Below, in pieces: positions 5,720 to 13,116 of a DNA stretch of 52,579 bases. Every line of letters begins with the position of its first letter. The first letter of the stretch is position 1. A model generated the notes under the pieces. It had not been told where the DNA came from and did no database searches. It worked only from the letters and a program-made list of their open reading frames with translations. The DNA is taken from positions 1-52,579 of the IMG/VR virus record IMGVR_UViG_3300030329_003894. One strand, 5' to 3'. Origin of the DNA: a virus. The translations under genes were made by a program, and so were the position numbers.

Positions 5720-6718
5720 ATGGCAGAAGCAAAAGAATCAAAGAGAAGATTTATAATCTCTGAGAAAGATTGGAATACTATGCAACAATATGCCAGAATA
5801 TCTTATGATAAAGATAAAAACGAGATATCTGGTATTACTTGTTTGAAAAAAGTAACTCATCCAACATCAGGTGAATCAGTATGGCAATTATTTGACCCAG
5901 TTATTCTTAAACAAGAGAATACAGGAACAACTACTGAATTAGATGGTGATGCATTAAGAGATTTTTATATTAAAGCTGGCATGAAATATGGCAAAGATAT
6001 AAGATTCTGTTGGTGGCATTCTCATCATACTATGAATGCATTTTGGAGTGGAACTGATATTAATGAAATTAAAGAATGGAAAAATGATTCTTGGTCATTA
6101 GCATTAGTAATTAACCTATTTCATGAATATAAATTAAATGTTCATGTTTGGGACCCAATAGAATATAGTGAAGATGTTAGACTTGAAGTTCTAAGAAATG
6201 TTCCTAAAGCTACAGCAAAACAGCTTAAAGAATATGATGAACTATGTGATAGTCCAGCACAAATACAAACTATTGGAACACCTCAGCCATGGTATCGTAA
6301 TAATAATATAAATCAAGCAAATATATGGGACCATGCAAGGAAACTATCTAATCAGGTAGCTAAACCCTTAGACCCATTAGCTAGCGATGATAAATTATTA
6401 TGGGCTACACATGATAATGCTCTTCATTACTCTGAATTAATTGATTTTGTTATTGAAGAAATCAATGATATGATGACAGAATATGCCTTAGGCAAGAAAG
6501 ATTATAAGGAATATACTGAATTTGTTAAAATAGTTAATGACAGATTAAAAGTGCGAGATGCAAGAATGAAAATAAAGAAAATTGCTAAGGGTAAGTTACT
6601 TGAAGCAACAGGAACTATGGAAGCTGAAGACCATATTATTTTCAATGATGATACGACTAAAGAAATATATAGTCAAGCACAAATACAATCAGGAGGGTGG
6701 CATTATTATGGGCATTAA
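5720..6718 (+). CDS. JAMM/MPN+ family metalloprotease (deubiquitinase-like)
   Basis: The start ATG at 5720 follows a perfect aaaggagg. The N-terminal ~150 residues are a JAB/MPN domain with the complete JAMM motif: Glu at 35 (NEISGI), then HSHHTMNAFWSGTD at 100-113, that is H100-x-H102, seven residues, S110-x-x-D113. These are the zinc ligands and catalytic Glu/Ser of isopeptidases that cut ubiquitin-like proteins from targets and mature their C-termini. A helical domain of ~180 residues follows with no recognised motif. The gene sits 12 nt after the E2-like gene and overlaps the E1 gene by 11 nt. In this context it should trim the Ubl after its Gly-Gly and may remove it from targets. Tail-assembly JAB proteases exist in phages, but those are late genes. 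Confidence 0.88.
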   Translation: MAEAKESKRRFIISEKDWNTMQQYARISYDKDKNEISGITCLKKVTHPTSGESVWQLFDPVILKQENTGTTTELDGDALRDFYIKAGMKYGKDIRFCWWHSHHTMNAFWSGTDINEIKEWKNDSWSLALVINLFHEYKLNVHVWDPIEYSEDVRLEVLRNVPKATAKQLKEYDELCDSPAQIQTIGTPQPWYRNNNINQANIWDHARKLSNQVAKPLDPLASDDKLLWATHDNALHYSELIDFVIEEINDMMTEYALGKKDYKEYTEFVKIVNDRLKVRDARMKIKKIAKGKLLEATGTMEAEDHIIFNDDTTKEIYSQAQIQSGGWHYYGH

Positions 6719-7376
6719 TATGAGAAGTGAAGGTTTAATCAATAACCTTAATGAATTTACTTTCCATATATTAGGCTGTGGGGCTATTGGTAGTTCCGCA
6801 GCCAATCAATTAGTAAGAGCTGGTGCAACCAATTTCTTATTATATGATATGGATATTGTAAATACAGAAAACTTAGGTGTATCTCAATATTTGGATGAAC
6901 ATATTGGTAAACCTAAGGTAGAAGCTTTAAGTAATTATTTACAATCTATTAATGATGAAGTTGATATTATATGTTTTCATGAAAAATATGATATGTTTAG
7001 ATATCAACATAATCAAGATATAGTTATTTTAGGCTTTGATAGCATGGAATCAAGAAAAGAAGCTGTGCTAGATATTTGTCGCGATAAAATGCAAAAGCCA
7101 TTTATGTTAATAGATGGCAGAATGGGTGGAGAACATTACCAACAATATGTATTTACTGATGTAACATTGCCTAAATACATGAAAACTTGGTATAGTGATG
7201 AAGATGGAGACCCAGAACCATGTAATATTAAAGCGACAACATATTGTTCGAATATGGCAGGAGCATTTATAGTTAATGCAATAAGAAAGGTCTTAACACA
7301 GAGTCCTTACGAGAGGGAATTGTCATTTAATTTTCCTCATATGACACTGCAAAAAAAGACTTGTTTCCAAGCCTGA
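6708..7376 (+). CDS. ThiF/MoeB-type E1-like activating enzyme
   Basis: The ATG at 6708 lies 10 nt after aggaggg and inside the last codons of the JAMM gene; an earlier in-frame start would overlap far into that gene and has no ribosome site. The 222-residue product is a Rossmann adenylation domain: GCGAIGS at 23-29 (nucleotide loop), an acidic strand end YDMDIVNTENLG (46-57), a conserved Lys pair in HIGKPKVEAL, and ILGFDSMESR (97-106). Cys172 or Cys180 (EPCNIKATTYCSN) could form the thioester. It has no added ubiquitin-fold domain, so it is E1-like in the bacterial style. It should adenylate the Ubl C-terminus and pass it to the E2-like protein. A role in cofactor sulfur transfer is less likely without other cofactor genes. 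Confidence 0.85.
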   Translation: MGINMRSEGLINNLNEFTFHILGCGAIGSSAANQLVRAGATNFLLYDMDIVNTENLGVSQYLDEHIGKPKVEALSNYLQSINDEVDIICFHEKYDMFRYQHNQDIVILGFDSMESRKEAVLDICRDKMQKPFMLIDGRMGGEHYQQYVFTDVTLPKYMKTWYSDEDGDPEPCNIKATTYCSNMAGAFIVNAIRKVLTQSPYERELSFNFPHMTLQKKTCFQA

Positions 7377-7389
7377 CATATAGTAAATT

Positions 7390-7424
7390 GATAGTCCCTT
7401 AGCAGCCTTTGTTAAGGGATTATC
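7390..7424 (+). terminator. Hairpin closing the ubiquitin-like cassette
   Basis: Bases 7390-7401 (gatagtccctta) pair with 7413-7424 over 12 positions, one of them G-U, around an 11-nt loop. It lies between the E1 stop (7376) and the ATPase start (7451). There is no T-run after it, so partial termination, processing or message protection are all possible. Together with the hairpin at 3929-3999 it marks off the cassette from its neighbours. Confidence 0.5.
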
Positions 7425-7450
7425 GTTATCACAAATAAGGAAAATAAGCA

Positions 7451-8122
7451 ATGGCACTAAAGAAAGTAAAGAGGAAAGTTGTCTCTACTAATCCTAGTAC
7501 ACTTCTATTATATGGAGCTCCCAAAGTAGGTAAAACTACTATGTTATCTGTCTTAGATGATTGTTTAATCATTGATACAGAAAAAGGTAGCCGTATGATT
7601 GAAGGATACATACAAGAGGTTAATAGTAGAGAAGAACTTATTAATACTCTTATAGAGATAAAAGAAAGTAAAGATGTAAGCTATAAATATATTGCTATAG
7701 ATACTATAGATAAAGTAGCTGAATGGGCTGAAAGACAAGTATGCAAAGAAGAAGGTGTTGCAGCAATTGGAGATTTAGCATTTGGCAAAGGTTATGGTAT
7801 GGTTAGAGAGAAAGTATCTAGAACACTATCAGCTTTTAAAGAAGTAGCAGAGCATCTTATTATAATTGGACATAGAAAAGTAGCATATGCAGTAACAGAA
7901 GGTAATCCAATAGTTATACCTGAATCAATTGATTTGACAGGTAAGCTTAAGAATGTAATTATGGCTGGCTGTGATGCAATTGGATATGTCTATCGTAACG
8001 AAGATGAATTAATGGTTTCATTTAAAGCAAATGATGCTATTGAAGCAGGAAGTAGATGTCCTCATCTTAAAGGTAAAGAAGTTAAATTCGAATGGAAGAA
8101 TATATATAAGGAGAATAAATAA
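7451..8122 (+). CDS. Sak4-like RecA-fold ATPase (single-strand annealing/recombination)
   Basis: This 223-residue NTPase has a Walker A loop GAPKVGKT at 22-29, a following acidic strand (CLIIDTEKGS), a Walker B strand YIAIDT at 80-84, and a late strand LIIIGHRKVAY. The layout and size match the phage Sak4 family, RecA-like ATPases that work with a phage ssDNA-binding protein in annealing and replication. The next gene encodes such a candidate protein and starts on the shared A of TAATG, so the two are translationally coupled. It acts in the cytoplasm at replication forks or breaks. I am confident of the ATPase fold and fairly sure of the family. Confidence 0.85.
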   Translation: MALKKVKRKVVSTNPSTLLLYGAPKVGKTTMLSVLDDCLIIDTEKGSRMIEGYIQEVNSREELINTLIEIKESKDVSYKYIAIDTIDKVAEWAERQVCKEEGVAAIGDLAFGKGYGMVREKVSRTLSAFKEVAEHLIIIGHRKVAYAVTEGNPIVIPESIDLTGKLKNVIMAGCDAIGYVYRNEDELMVSFKANDAIEAGSRCPHLKGKEVKFEWKNIYKENK

Positions 8123-8706
8123 TGGCAATTTTCAAGCCTGAAGCTAAAAGCACTCCTTCTGGATTCTTAGGACCTATTGAAGTAGGTATTATAGGATTTA
8201 CAGATAGAAGTGGAGAATATGATTGGTCAGATATTTTTATTGAAGTAGAATTATCTGTTAAAAATAGTGAATACTCTAACAAAATGTCCATACTAGGTCG
8301 ATTAGATAAGGATGCTAATGGTGATATAGTAGGCGGTTCAGTTTTAAATAGAATGTACAAATTCTTTGAAGCTATAGGATGTAATGCTGGGCTAAATGTT
8401 AAGGGTAAATGGGAAGATGAGCACGGTAATGAAATAGAAAACATTGGTGATTATCTTAATCAAAGATTTACCACAAAAGGTGAAGAATATCAAGCTTACG
8501 CTTATAAGAAAAAGCCAAAGCCTGGTAAGAAAGTTTATACAGAAATTTATCCAAGATTATATCCTCTTGGAGAATCAGCTACTAAGCAATTATTAGATGA
8601 TGTTAAGTGGCTTAAAGGTAAAGGTGTTATCAAAGAAGCAGATGCAAGTGATATGCCACAACAATCTGATACACCTTTAGCAGATAATGCATTAAACAAT
8701 CTATGA
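8122..8706 (+). CDS. Probable single-stranded DNA-binding protein
   Basis: The 194-residue protein has a beta-rich first half (GPIEVGIIGFTDRSG, SDIFIEVELSV) and a lysine-rich middle (AYKKKPKPGKKV). A disordered polar C-terminal tail ends in hydrophobic LNNL. This design, an OB-like core and a flexible tail, is usual for phage ssDNA-binding proteins that follow Sak4 ATPases. No motif is diagnostic, so the call rests on the layout and on neighbours: coupled start with the ATPase upstream and a 4-nt overlap with the primase-helicase downstream. Confidence 0.62.
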   Translation: MAIFKPEAKSTPSGFLGPIEVGIIGFTDRSGEYDWSDIFIEVELSVKNSEYSNKMSILGRLDKDANGDIVGGSVLNRMYKFFEAIGCNAGLNVKGKWEDEHGNEIENIGDYLNQRFTTKGEEYQAYAYKKKPKPGKKVYTEIYPRLYPLGESATKQLLDDVKWLKGKGVIKEADASDMPQQSDTPLADNALNNL

Positions 8707-10469
8707 TATATGTAGAGATAGCAGTAGACTCTCCTAGAAATAGGGGTATATTGGTATTAAAGTCTGACCTTGCTAGGTATATACCTAAAGATGGGAAAGC
8801 TTTATATCGCTCTGTTTATCTTTATAATGAAGAAGCAAAGCAATTTGCTGATTCTAAAGGCTCTTTAAAAGGCTATCATGGAGAACGTGGAATTGACAAT
8901 GTCCTCATAGATATAGACAGAAAAGATAATTCAGATGAGTATACACTAAAGAAACTTAGAGAAACTCTATTACACTTAAATGTACTTGAAGTTGCTGATG
9001 AAAGCATTCAATGTTATTTTAGTGGAACTGGATATCATATCGTCATAACTAATGAAGTATTCAACTTCCAACCTTCTGATAGCCTGCCTTACCAAGTAAA
9101 GCAAACAATGTCTAGCTTGTTTGAAAACATTGATACTAGTATTTATATGAGAAGCGGAATATATAGAGTAGCACATACAAAGAATCAGAAAACTGGTCTT
9201 TACAAAATACCTATAACTCTATTTGAAGCTAATAATGCTAATATTGATGAAATACATGATTTTGCATCTGACCCTAGATTAGAATATCCATATGCACTAT
9301 TAAGTGGAGATAATGAACTAGAAGGTTATTTATGCCTAGAAACTCCAAAAATAGCCCAATTTGGGAAAGTTATGGAGCCAACGAAGGTAGTACCATGTGT
9401 TCAAACAATGTTGCGAAATGGGCCACAAGAGGGCTCTAGACATAATACTGCTCTTAGAATAGCAAGTCATTTTAAAAGGCACGGCATACCTAGTGAATAT
9501 GCAAAAGTAGCCTTATTACATTGGAATAATAATACTTTAAATGAACAGCAGATGATAGAAAAGACAGAATCTGTATACAATGGAAACTATAATTATGGAT
9601 GCCAAGATGTATTAATGAAAAAGTATTGTCAAACTAAATGTATGTATTTTAAAAACAAGGATTATCACATAAATGTGAAGGATTCTGATGAACTGCAAAA
9701 AGACTTTGAAGAGAGATTAACAACTAATTTCAAAGGCAGAACTATTCCATTGGCAGAAATGTTTGGCTTAGATAAATATGATACACAAATATATCCAGGA
9801 GAGTTAGTTACAATATTTGGGCCAACAGGTTCAAATAAAACAACACTTGCTCAAAATTTGGCATTAGGAGTTGATTTTAAAAACGATAAAATTAATCCAA
9901 CATGGCAAATTCCAACATTGTTTTTGTCCTTAGAATTATCAGCATGGTATATGCACAGAAGACATCTTCAAATAGTTTCGGGGTTATCAAAAGAAGAAGT
10001 TAATGAAGATTATAAAGAAATCTATAATAAACATGCAGATGAATTAAGGCATTTACAAATACAAACAATATCACCAACTTTAAATTCTATTCAAGATAAA
10101 ATAAAACAATTAAATCCATCAGTAGTAATAGTGGATTATATTGATTTAGTAGAAACTCCAAGAGATGTTAAAGGAGAATACGAACAAATTAAGTTTGTTT
10201 CTCATAGTCTGTCAAATCTTGCAGTTAATCTTGATGTAATAATAATTCAAATATCTCAGGTAAGTAGAGAATACAGTAGAAATGATATATTAGATTTATA
10301 TGCTGGAAAGGGCTCAGGAGCCATAGAAAATGCTTCGCGAAAAGTGATAGGATTAAATGGACAAGCTAACACAAATGTAAAGCATATACATATGTACAAA
10401 AATACTGATGGAGAATTATTTGATGTTGAAGTAGAATGGCGTGATAGTTTTAGATTGAGGAGAGTATAA
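8703..10469 (+). CDS. Primase-helicase: archaeo-eukaryotic primase fused to DnaB-type helicase
   Basis: The N-terminal half has the archaeo-eukaryotic primase signature: metal-binding LIDID at 68-72, nucleotide-binding SGTGYHI at 107-113, and an Arg-rich strand region RSGIYRVAHTKNQKTG at 150-165. Cysteines at 232, 300, 309 and 313 fit a metal or Fe-S subdomain like that of PriL-type primases. The C-terminal half is a RecA-fold helicase: GPTGSNKT Walker A at 373-380, LFLSLELS, and VVIVDYIDLV Walker B. One chain would unwind and prime the phage fork, like T7 gp4 but with a different primase. ATG at 8703 overlaps the previous stop by 4 nt. No DNA polymerase gene accompanies it. Confidence 0.87.
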   Translation: MIYVEIAVDSPRNRGILVLKSDLARYIPKDGKALYRSVYLYNEEAKQFADSKGSLKGYHGERGIDNVLIDIDRKDNSDEYTLKKLRETLLHLNVLEVADESIQCYFSGTGYHIVITNEVFNFQPSDSLPYQVKQTMSSLFENIDTSIYMRSGIYRVAHTKNQKTGLYKIPITLFEANNANIDEIHDFASDPRLEYPYALLSGDNELEGYLCLETPKIAQFGKVMEPTKVVPCVQTMLRNGPQEGSRHNTALRIASHFKRHGIPSEYAKVALLHWNNNTLNEQQMIEKTESVYNGNYNYGCQDVLMKKYCQTKCMYFKNKDYHINVKDSDELQKDFEERLTTNFKGRTIPLAEMFGLDKYDTQIYPGELVTIFGPTGSNKTTLAQNLALGVDFKNDKINPTWQIPTLFLSLELSAWYMHRRHLQIVSGLSKEEVNEDYKEIYNKHADELRHLQIQTISPTLNSIQDKIKQLNPSVVIVDYIDLVETPRDVKGEYEQIKFVSHSLSNLAVNLDVIIIQISQVSREYSRNDILDLYAGKGSGAIENASRKVIGLNGQANTNVKHIHMYKNTDGELFDVEVEWRDSFRLRRV

Positions 10470-10678
10470 TGAATGGTTTCTTATTAACAATAATATTAGA
10501 TAATGACTTATTTGTATTAGAATTTTTCAGATTATTTAGAATAGGTTTTGCATGGGGCGATGATGAAATGTCGTACCATAAAGGACTTATACTAGGTGTA
10601 TGGAAATTAGAAACTAATATTGTTCTTGCTTATAGAAAAGAATTAAAATGGCAAGATAAAGAAGTAGGTCAAGCATAA
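10469..10678 (+). CDS. Small early protein, 69 residues, unknown
   Basis: The ATG at 10469 shares the A of the primase-helicase TAA (TAATG) and follows aggagagt. The product, MNGFLLTIILDNDLFVLEFF and onward, has a hydrophobic first half and a basic last third (YRKELKWQDKEVG). The first half is interrupted by acids, so it is more likely a compact soluble fold than a membrane segment. No family recognised. Coupling to the helicase suggests a replication-linked or accessory role. Confidence 0.7.
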   Translation: MNGFLLTIILDNDLFVLEFFRLFRIGFAWGDDEMSYHKGLILGVWKLETNIVLAYRKELKWQDKEVGQA

Positions 10679-10694
10679 ATAAAAAGGAGAAAGT

Positions 10695-10919
10695 ATGATA
10701 CGACGTTTGAAAAGAATGTTTTTTAAAAGAAAACATTATAACAAATTCCCTAAAAGACCAAGCTGGAAAGAATTTAATGAATTAGAAAGTAAATATTACA
10801 GATTAAGTAATAAGCTTCATAATTTAGCAGCTAGCTTAGATAGGCAATTAATAGATTCTACATTTGTTTCTAGTAAAGATGCGAAAAAGTACGAAAAGAA
10901 CAACACCTGTATCTACTAG
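10695..10919 (+). CDS. Small basic protein, 74 residues, unknown
   Basis: The ATG at 10695 follows aaaaaggagaaa, a very good ribosome site. The N-terminal third is strongly basic (MIRRLKRMFFKRKHYNKFPK), followed by a helical stretch with heptad-like leucines (FNELESKYYRLSNKLHNLAA). A short DNA- or RNA-binding protein or an anti-host peptide would fit the composition; nothing is diagnostic. The HNH nuclease gene begins within its last 41 nt in another frame. Confidence 0.7.
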   Translation: MIRRLKRMFFKRKHYNKFPKRPSWKEFNELESKYYRLSNKLHNLAASLDRQLIDSTFVSSKDAKKYEKNNTCIY

Positions 10920-11364
10920 ATTAAGGAAATGGGAGGAAAGATTTCTTCCTAAGCTTAAGAAACACCATGGCAATAGGTCAAAAGGTGTATTTCATAGGCT
11001 TATGAAGAAATCTTCTACTCTTAGAACTTCCTTGAAAAGGAGAAGTAAAGAATATGAAGTATTATTTGATATATCTCTTAAGGAAATTCGTGAACTTATA
11101 CTTTCTGCCTATGGGAGAAAGTGTAAATATTGTATCGATATTCTTAAGGTTAATAATATGGTATGTGACCATATTATGCCTCTTAGTGGCGGTGGAGATT
11201 CTATTGTAGAAAATCTTCAAATGATTTGTGCACGATGTAATACAAGGAAAGGACCATTAACACATAAAGCATATAGTAAATTATTAGCTTGGTTAAAAAG
11301 ACAAAATAAAAATACAAGAGATTATATATTAAGAAAATTAGCAAGAAGTGATGTTTTTAAATGA
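10879..11364 (+). CDS. HNH endonuclease
   Basis: The C-terminal half holds a full HNH/zinc signature: CKYC at 82-85, then VCDHIMPLSGGG with the catalytic D97-H98, then ENLQMICARCNTRKG with Asn112, Cys117, Cys120 and Asn121. I take ATG 10879 (MRKSTKRTTPVSTRLRKWEE) as the start, giving 161 residues; a TTG at 10864 is in frame but less likely. The N-terminal half is very basic and may contact DNA. It might be a homing endonuclease, a packaging-associated nuclease or one that degrades host DNA; packaging HNH proteins usually sit by the terminase, which this one does not. The stop lies inside the arm of a downstream hairpin. Confidence 0.82.
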   Translation: MRKSTKRTTPVSTRLRKWEERFLPKLKKHHGNRSKGVFHRLMKKSSTLRTSLKRRSKEYEVLFDISLKEIRELILSAYGRKCKYCIDILKVNNMVCDHIMPLSGGGDSIVENLQMICARCNTRKGPLTHKAYSKLLAWLKRQNKNTRDYILRKLARSDVFK

Positions 11365-11563
11365 GCAGTAGAGAGTTGTTAGCGTGAGCGCAAACGAGGG
11401 TTTTTTGGGTTTTTGGATATACCGCTTAATATATCCCCCTTCCCGTTATTTTGACCCTATTTGATACTGCTCATTAATTTAATGGTAACTAACACCTTAG
11501 GTGTGATGTTGCCTCGTCGAAAAGAGAACGGGGGCGGGCTAATGAAGTTTATAACAGCCCCCT
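11360..11563 (+). ncRNA. Structured intergenic RNA after the HNH gene
   Basis: An 11-bp arm pair (11360-11370 with 11465-11475, aatgagcagta) spans the HNH stop codon and closes a domain with an inner hairpin 11415-11421/11430-11436. Two more hairpins follow: 11492-11496/11500-11504 and a GC-rich one, gggggc/gccccc, at 11531-11536/11558-11563. The last ends 7 nt before the aaaggag of the gene that starts at TTG 11583. The 218-nt gap has no gene. It resembles the other helical spacers of the early block, and a leader role is likely. Confidence 0.5.
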
Positions 11564-11582
11564 GACTCGAAAGGAGAATTAG

Positions 11583-11918
11583 TTGGATATTAAAACACAA
11601 GTTAAATTAAAAAAAAGATGTAGTGAATGTCTTCAAAAATATAATAGAAATTTTTGGAATGAATACAAGTTTCAATTAGACCTATATAATACAAGGAGAA
11701 CTCAAGAAGATTGGTCTCAATTTCATGGACACGATAGATTACATATTACAATAGCAAACTTTGTTGATAATAATAATGGACATACCCCTAGTACTACTTG
11801 GTCATTATATGTAGATGAAGATATGGGAGAGAAAGAAATTTTCTTAGGAGAAGAAATGCCTATAGAACAATTAGAAAGATTTTATGAATTTTTAAAAGTA
11901 GCTTTAAATAAAACTTAA
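11583..11918 (+). CDS. Early protein of 111 residues, unknown
   Basis: The start appears to be a TTG at 11583, placed 5 nt after aaaggag (11571-11577); no ATG is suitably placed. The product begins with a Lys-rich helix and a CSEC pair (KKRCSECLQKYNRNFW). A mixed fold with His and Trp-rich strands follows (FHGHDRLHITIANF, TTWSLYVDED), ending in an acidic helix. The weak start codon behind a GC-rich hairpin suggests low or controlled expression. No family recognised. Confidence 0.75.
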   Translation: MDIKTQVKLKKRCSECLQKYNRNFWNEYKFQLDLYNTRRTQEDWSQFHGHDRLHITIANFVDNNNGHTPSTTWSLYVDEDMGEKEIFLGEEMPIEQLERFYEFLKVALNKT

Positions 11919-11927
11919 GGAGAAAAA

Positions 11928-12182
11928 ATGAATCCGATAGTACAATTTTACTTAGCAGCATCTTTAATATTTGGTATTATAGATGAAAAGAATAATTTAG
12001 ATAATCCTAAATATCCAACATCAGATAGAAGATATATATTATGTAATTGGGAAGAAGAAGATTTCTATCCCATAGAAGTAATGGGTGGTCCATTATTAAG
12101 AGTCTCTAAAGAAAGTGATAGTAAGATTAAAGCTAAAGCAAGAAGAAGATATTGGGAAAGAAATGTTGAAACGGAAGAATAG
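11928..12182 (+). CDS. Early protein of 84 residues, unknown
   Basis: ATG 11928 follows aaggagaaaa, 9 nt after the previous stop. The product begins MNPIVQFYLAASLIFGIIDE, a moderately hydrophobic helix, and continues as a charged, Trp- and Tyr-containing domain ending in a basic helix (KIKAKARRRYWERNVETEE). It could be weakly membrane-associated. Function unknown. It overlaps the next small gene by 20 nt. Confidence 0.72.
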   Translation: MNPIVQFYLAASLIFGIIDEKNNLDNPKYPTSDRRYILCNWEEEDFYPIEVMGGPLLRVSKESDSKIKAKARRRYWERNVETEE

Positions 12183-12309
12183 GAATAAATTTGAAAAAGA
12201 TAATAAGGTAAAATTATCTAAAATTGAGTGGTTAGTAGTACTACTCTCGGTTGTTCTCATACCATGGTTATTTTACCTTTTTATCGAAATCTTGGAGGTA
12301 ATAAAGTGA
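12163..12309 (+). CDS. 48-residue single-pass membrane peptide
   Basis: The likely start is the ATG at 12163 (MLKRKNRNKFEKDNKVKLSK), which gives a very basic first 20 residues followed by one strong hydrophobic segment (IEWLVVLLSVVLIPWLFYLF). A longer in-frame start at 12115 exists but lies deep in the previous gene. Positive-inside topology would put the N-terminus in the cytoplasm. It ends with TGA overlapping the GTG start of the next gene (GTGA), a sign of coupling. Function unknown; small phage membrane peptides often act in exclusion or lysis timing. Confidence 0.6.
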   Translation: MLKRKNRNKFEKDNKVKLSKIEWLVVLLSVVLIPWLFYLFIEILEVIK

Positions 12310-12440
12310 GTAACATAAAGTTAAGTAAATGGGATAGAACAGCAATTAAATTCAAAAGGATGTTTGGATGGAAAATAAAAGAAATAGCAAAAAGACACAA
12401 AGTAACTACAAGGACAATCTACCGTGTGTTAAAAAAATAA
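12306..12440 (+). CDS. Small helix-turn-helix protein
   Basis: The GTG at 12306 lies 7 nt after a strong ggaggt (12293-12298), which decides the start. The 44-residue product has a clear HTH of the resolvase/Hin type: WDRTAIKFKRMFGWKIKEIAKRHKVTTRTIYRVLKK, quoted here only by its halves GWKIKEIAKRHK and VTTRTIYRVLKK. It is little more than a DNA-binding domain. It could act as a phage repressor or switch factor binding as a dimer, for example on the repeats at 644-727; that target is speculation. Confidence 0.68.
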   Translation: MSNIKLSKWDRTAIKFKRMFGWKIKEIAKRHKVTTRTIYRVLKK

Positions 12441-12538
12441 TAAAACATCAAGAAAAACTATATAAAGTAGTGTATAGGGATGGAAAATGGATAAGGAGAA
12501 GAAATGTCAGGATACAAAAAAAAGGTGTACCTAAATAA
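12368..12538 (+). CDS. Possible overlapping 56-residue reading frame
   Basis: An ATG at 12368 behind aaagga opens a 56-codon frame that overlaps the HTH gene by 73 nt and the next gene by 35 nt, and fills the 63-nt gap between them. The product is basic (LYKVVYRDGKWIRRRNVRIQ in the middle). The overlaps on both sides are long, so it may be chance; the basic, Trp-containing product and the filled gap leave it possible. Confidence 0.3.
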   Translation: MENKRNSKKTQSNYKDNLPCVKKIIKHQEKLYKVVYRDGKWIRRRNVRIQKKGVPK

Positions 12539-12740
12539 ATTAGGTGAAGCTAGTCGTAATAACGGATTAAAAGCAGGAAAATTAACACAGCAAAAAAATG
12601 CTATTGGTGATGGGCTAACACCAACTCAAAGAAGAACAGCTAAAATTAAGAAAGCGGCAATGGGTTGTTGGTGGATAGAACAATTTATAATGGGGTCTAT
12701 ATCATCAGGTAGAAATAAAAATGGCATAGATGATGAGTAA
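12504..12740 (+). CDS. Small basic protein, 78 residues, unknown
   Basis: ATG 12504 follows aaggagaag. The product begins MSGYKKKVYLNKLGEASRNN and is Lys- and Gly-rich, with few long hydrophobic runs until GCWWIEQFIMGSISSG. It may be partly disordered. No family recognised. The following nuclease gene starts inside its last codons. Confidence 0.65.
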   Translation: MSGYKKKVYLNKLGEASRNNGLKAGKLTQQKNAIGDGLTPTQRRTAKIKKAAMGCWWIEQFIMGSISSGRNKNGIDDE

Positions 12741-13116
12741 ATTCTTCGATATCGATTTACCTTTCGGGGAAAAATATGAAGATACACTCTCTAATTTATT
12801 GACAGATAATACAAATAATAAGATTGAAGTAAAAACTGAAAGAGATATCTGGAAATCGACTGGCAATATTTATATAGAATTGGCTTGTCGTGAGGCCTTG
12901 AGTGGTCTAAGCACTACTCAATCAGATTGGTGGGCTATTATACTTACTTTTGATGGAGCTATTGAAAGTATTTCTATAATACCCACCAATCTGTTAAAGA
13001 AAAGAGTTAAATCGTTAATTAAAAACAATAAAGCAGAATATCCAGTATATGGTGGGGATGATGATGCGAGCATTGGAGCTTTAGTTCCAATTAAGGAGTT
13101 ATTAAATGGAAGCTAA
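12733..13116 (+). CDS. PD-(D/E)XK nuclease-like protein (resolvase/Vsr-type size)
   Basis: Two in-frame ATGs stand side by side (12730, 12733); I give the second. The 127-residue product has FGEKYEDTL (11-19), then IEVKTE at 31-36, the Glu-x-Lys core of PD-(D/E)XK nucleases, then STGNIYIE and SGLSTTQSDWWAI. Small phage proteins with this motif order are seen as Holliday-junction or repair-type nucleases. It overlaps genes on both sides by 8-11 nt, so it is coupled, and it precedes a second, larger nuclease of the same superfamily. Confidence 0.72.
   Translation: MSKFFDIDLPFGEKYEDTLSNLLTDNTNNKIEVKTERDIWKSTGNIYIELACREALSGLSTTQSDWWAIILTFDGAIESISIIPTNLLKKRVKSLIKNNKAEYPVYGGDDDASIGALVPIKELLNGS

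Noticed and set aside
5720-7376. JAMM and E1-like pair as tail-assembly or cofactor (thiamin, molybdopterin) genes
   Set aside because: The genes are early, far from tail genes on the other strand, with no cofactor genes nearby; the Ubl and E2-like neighbours fit conjugation better.
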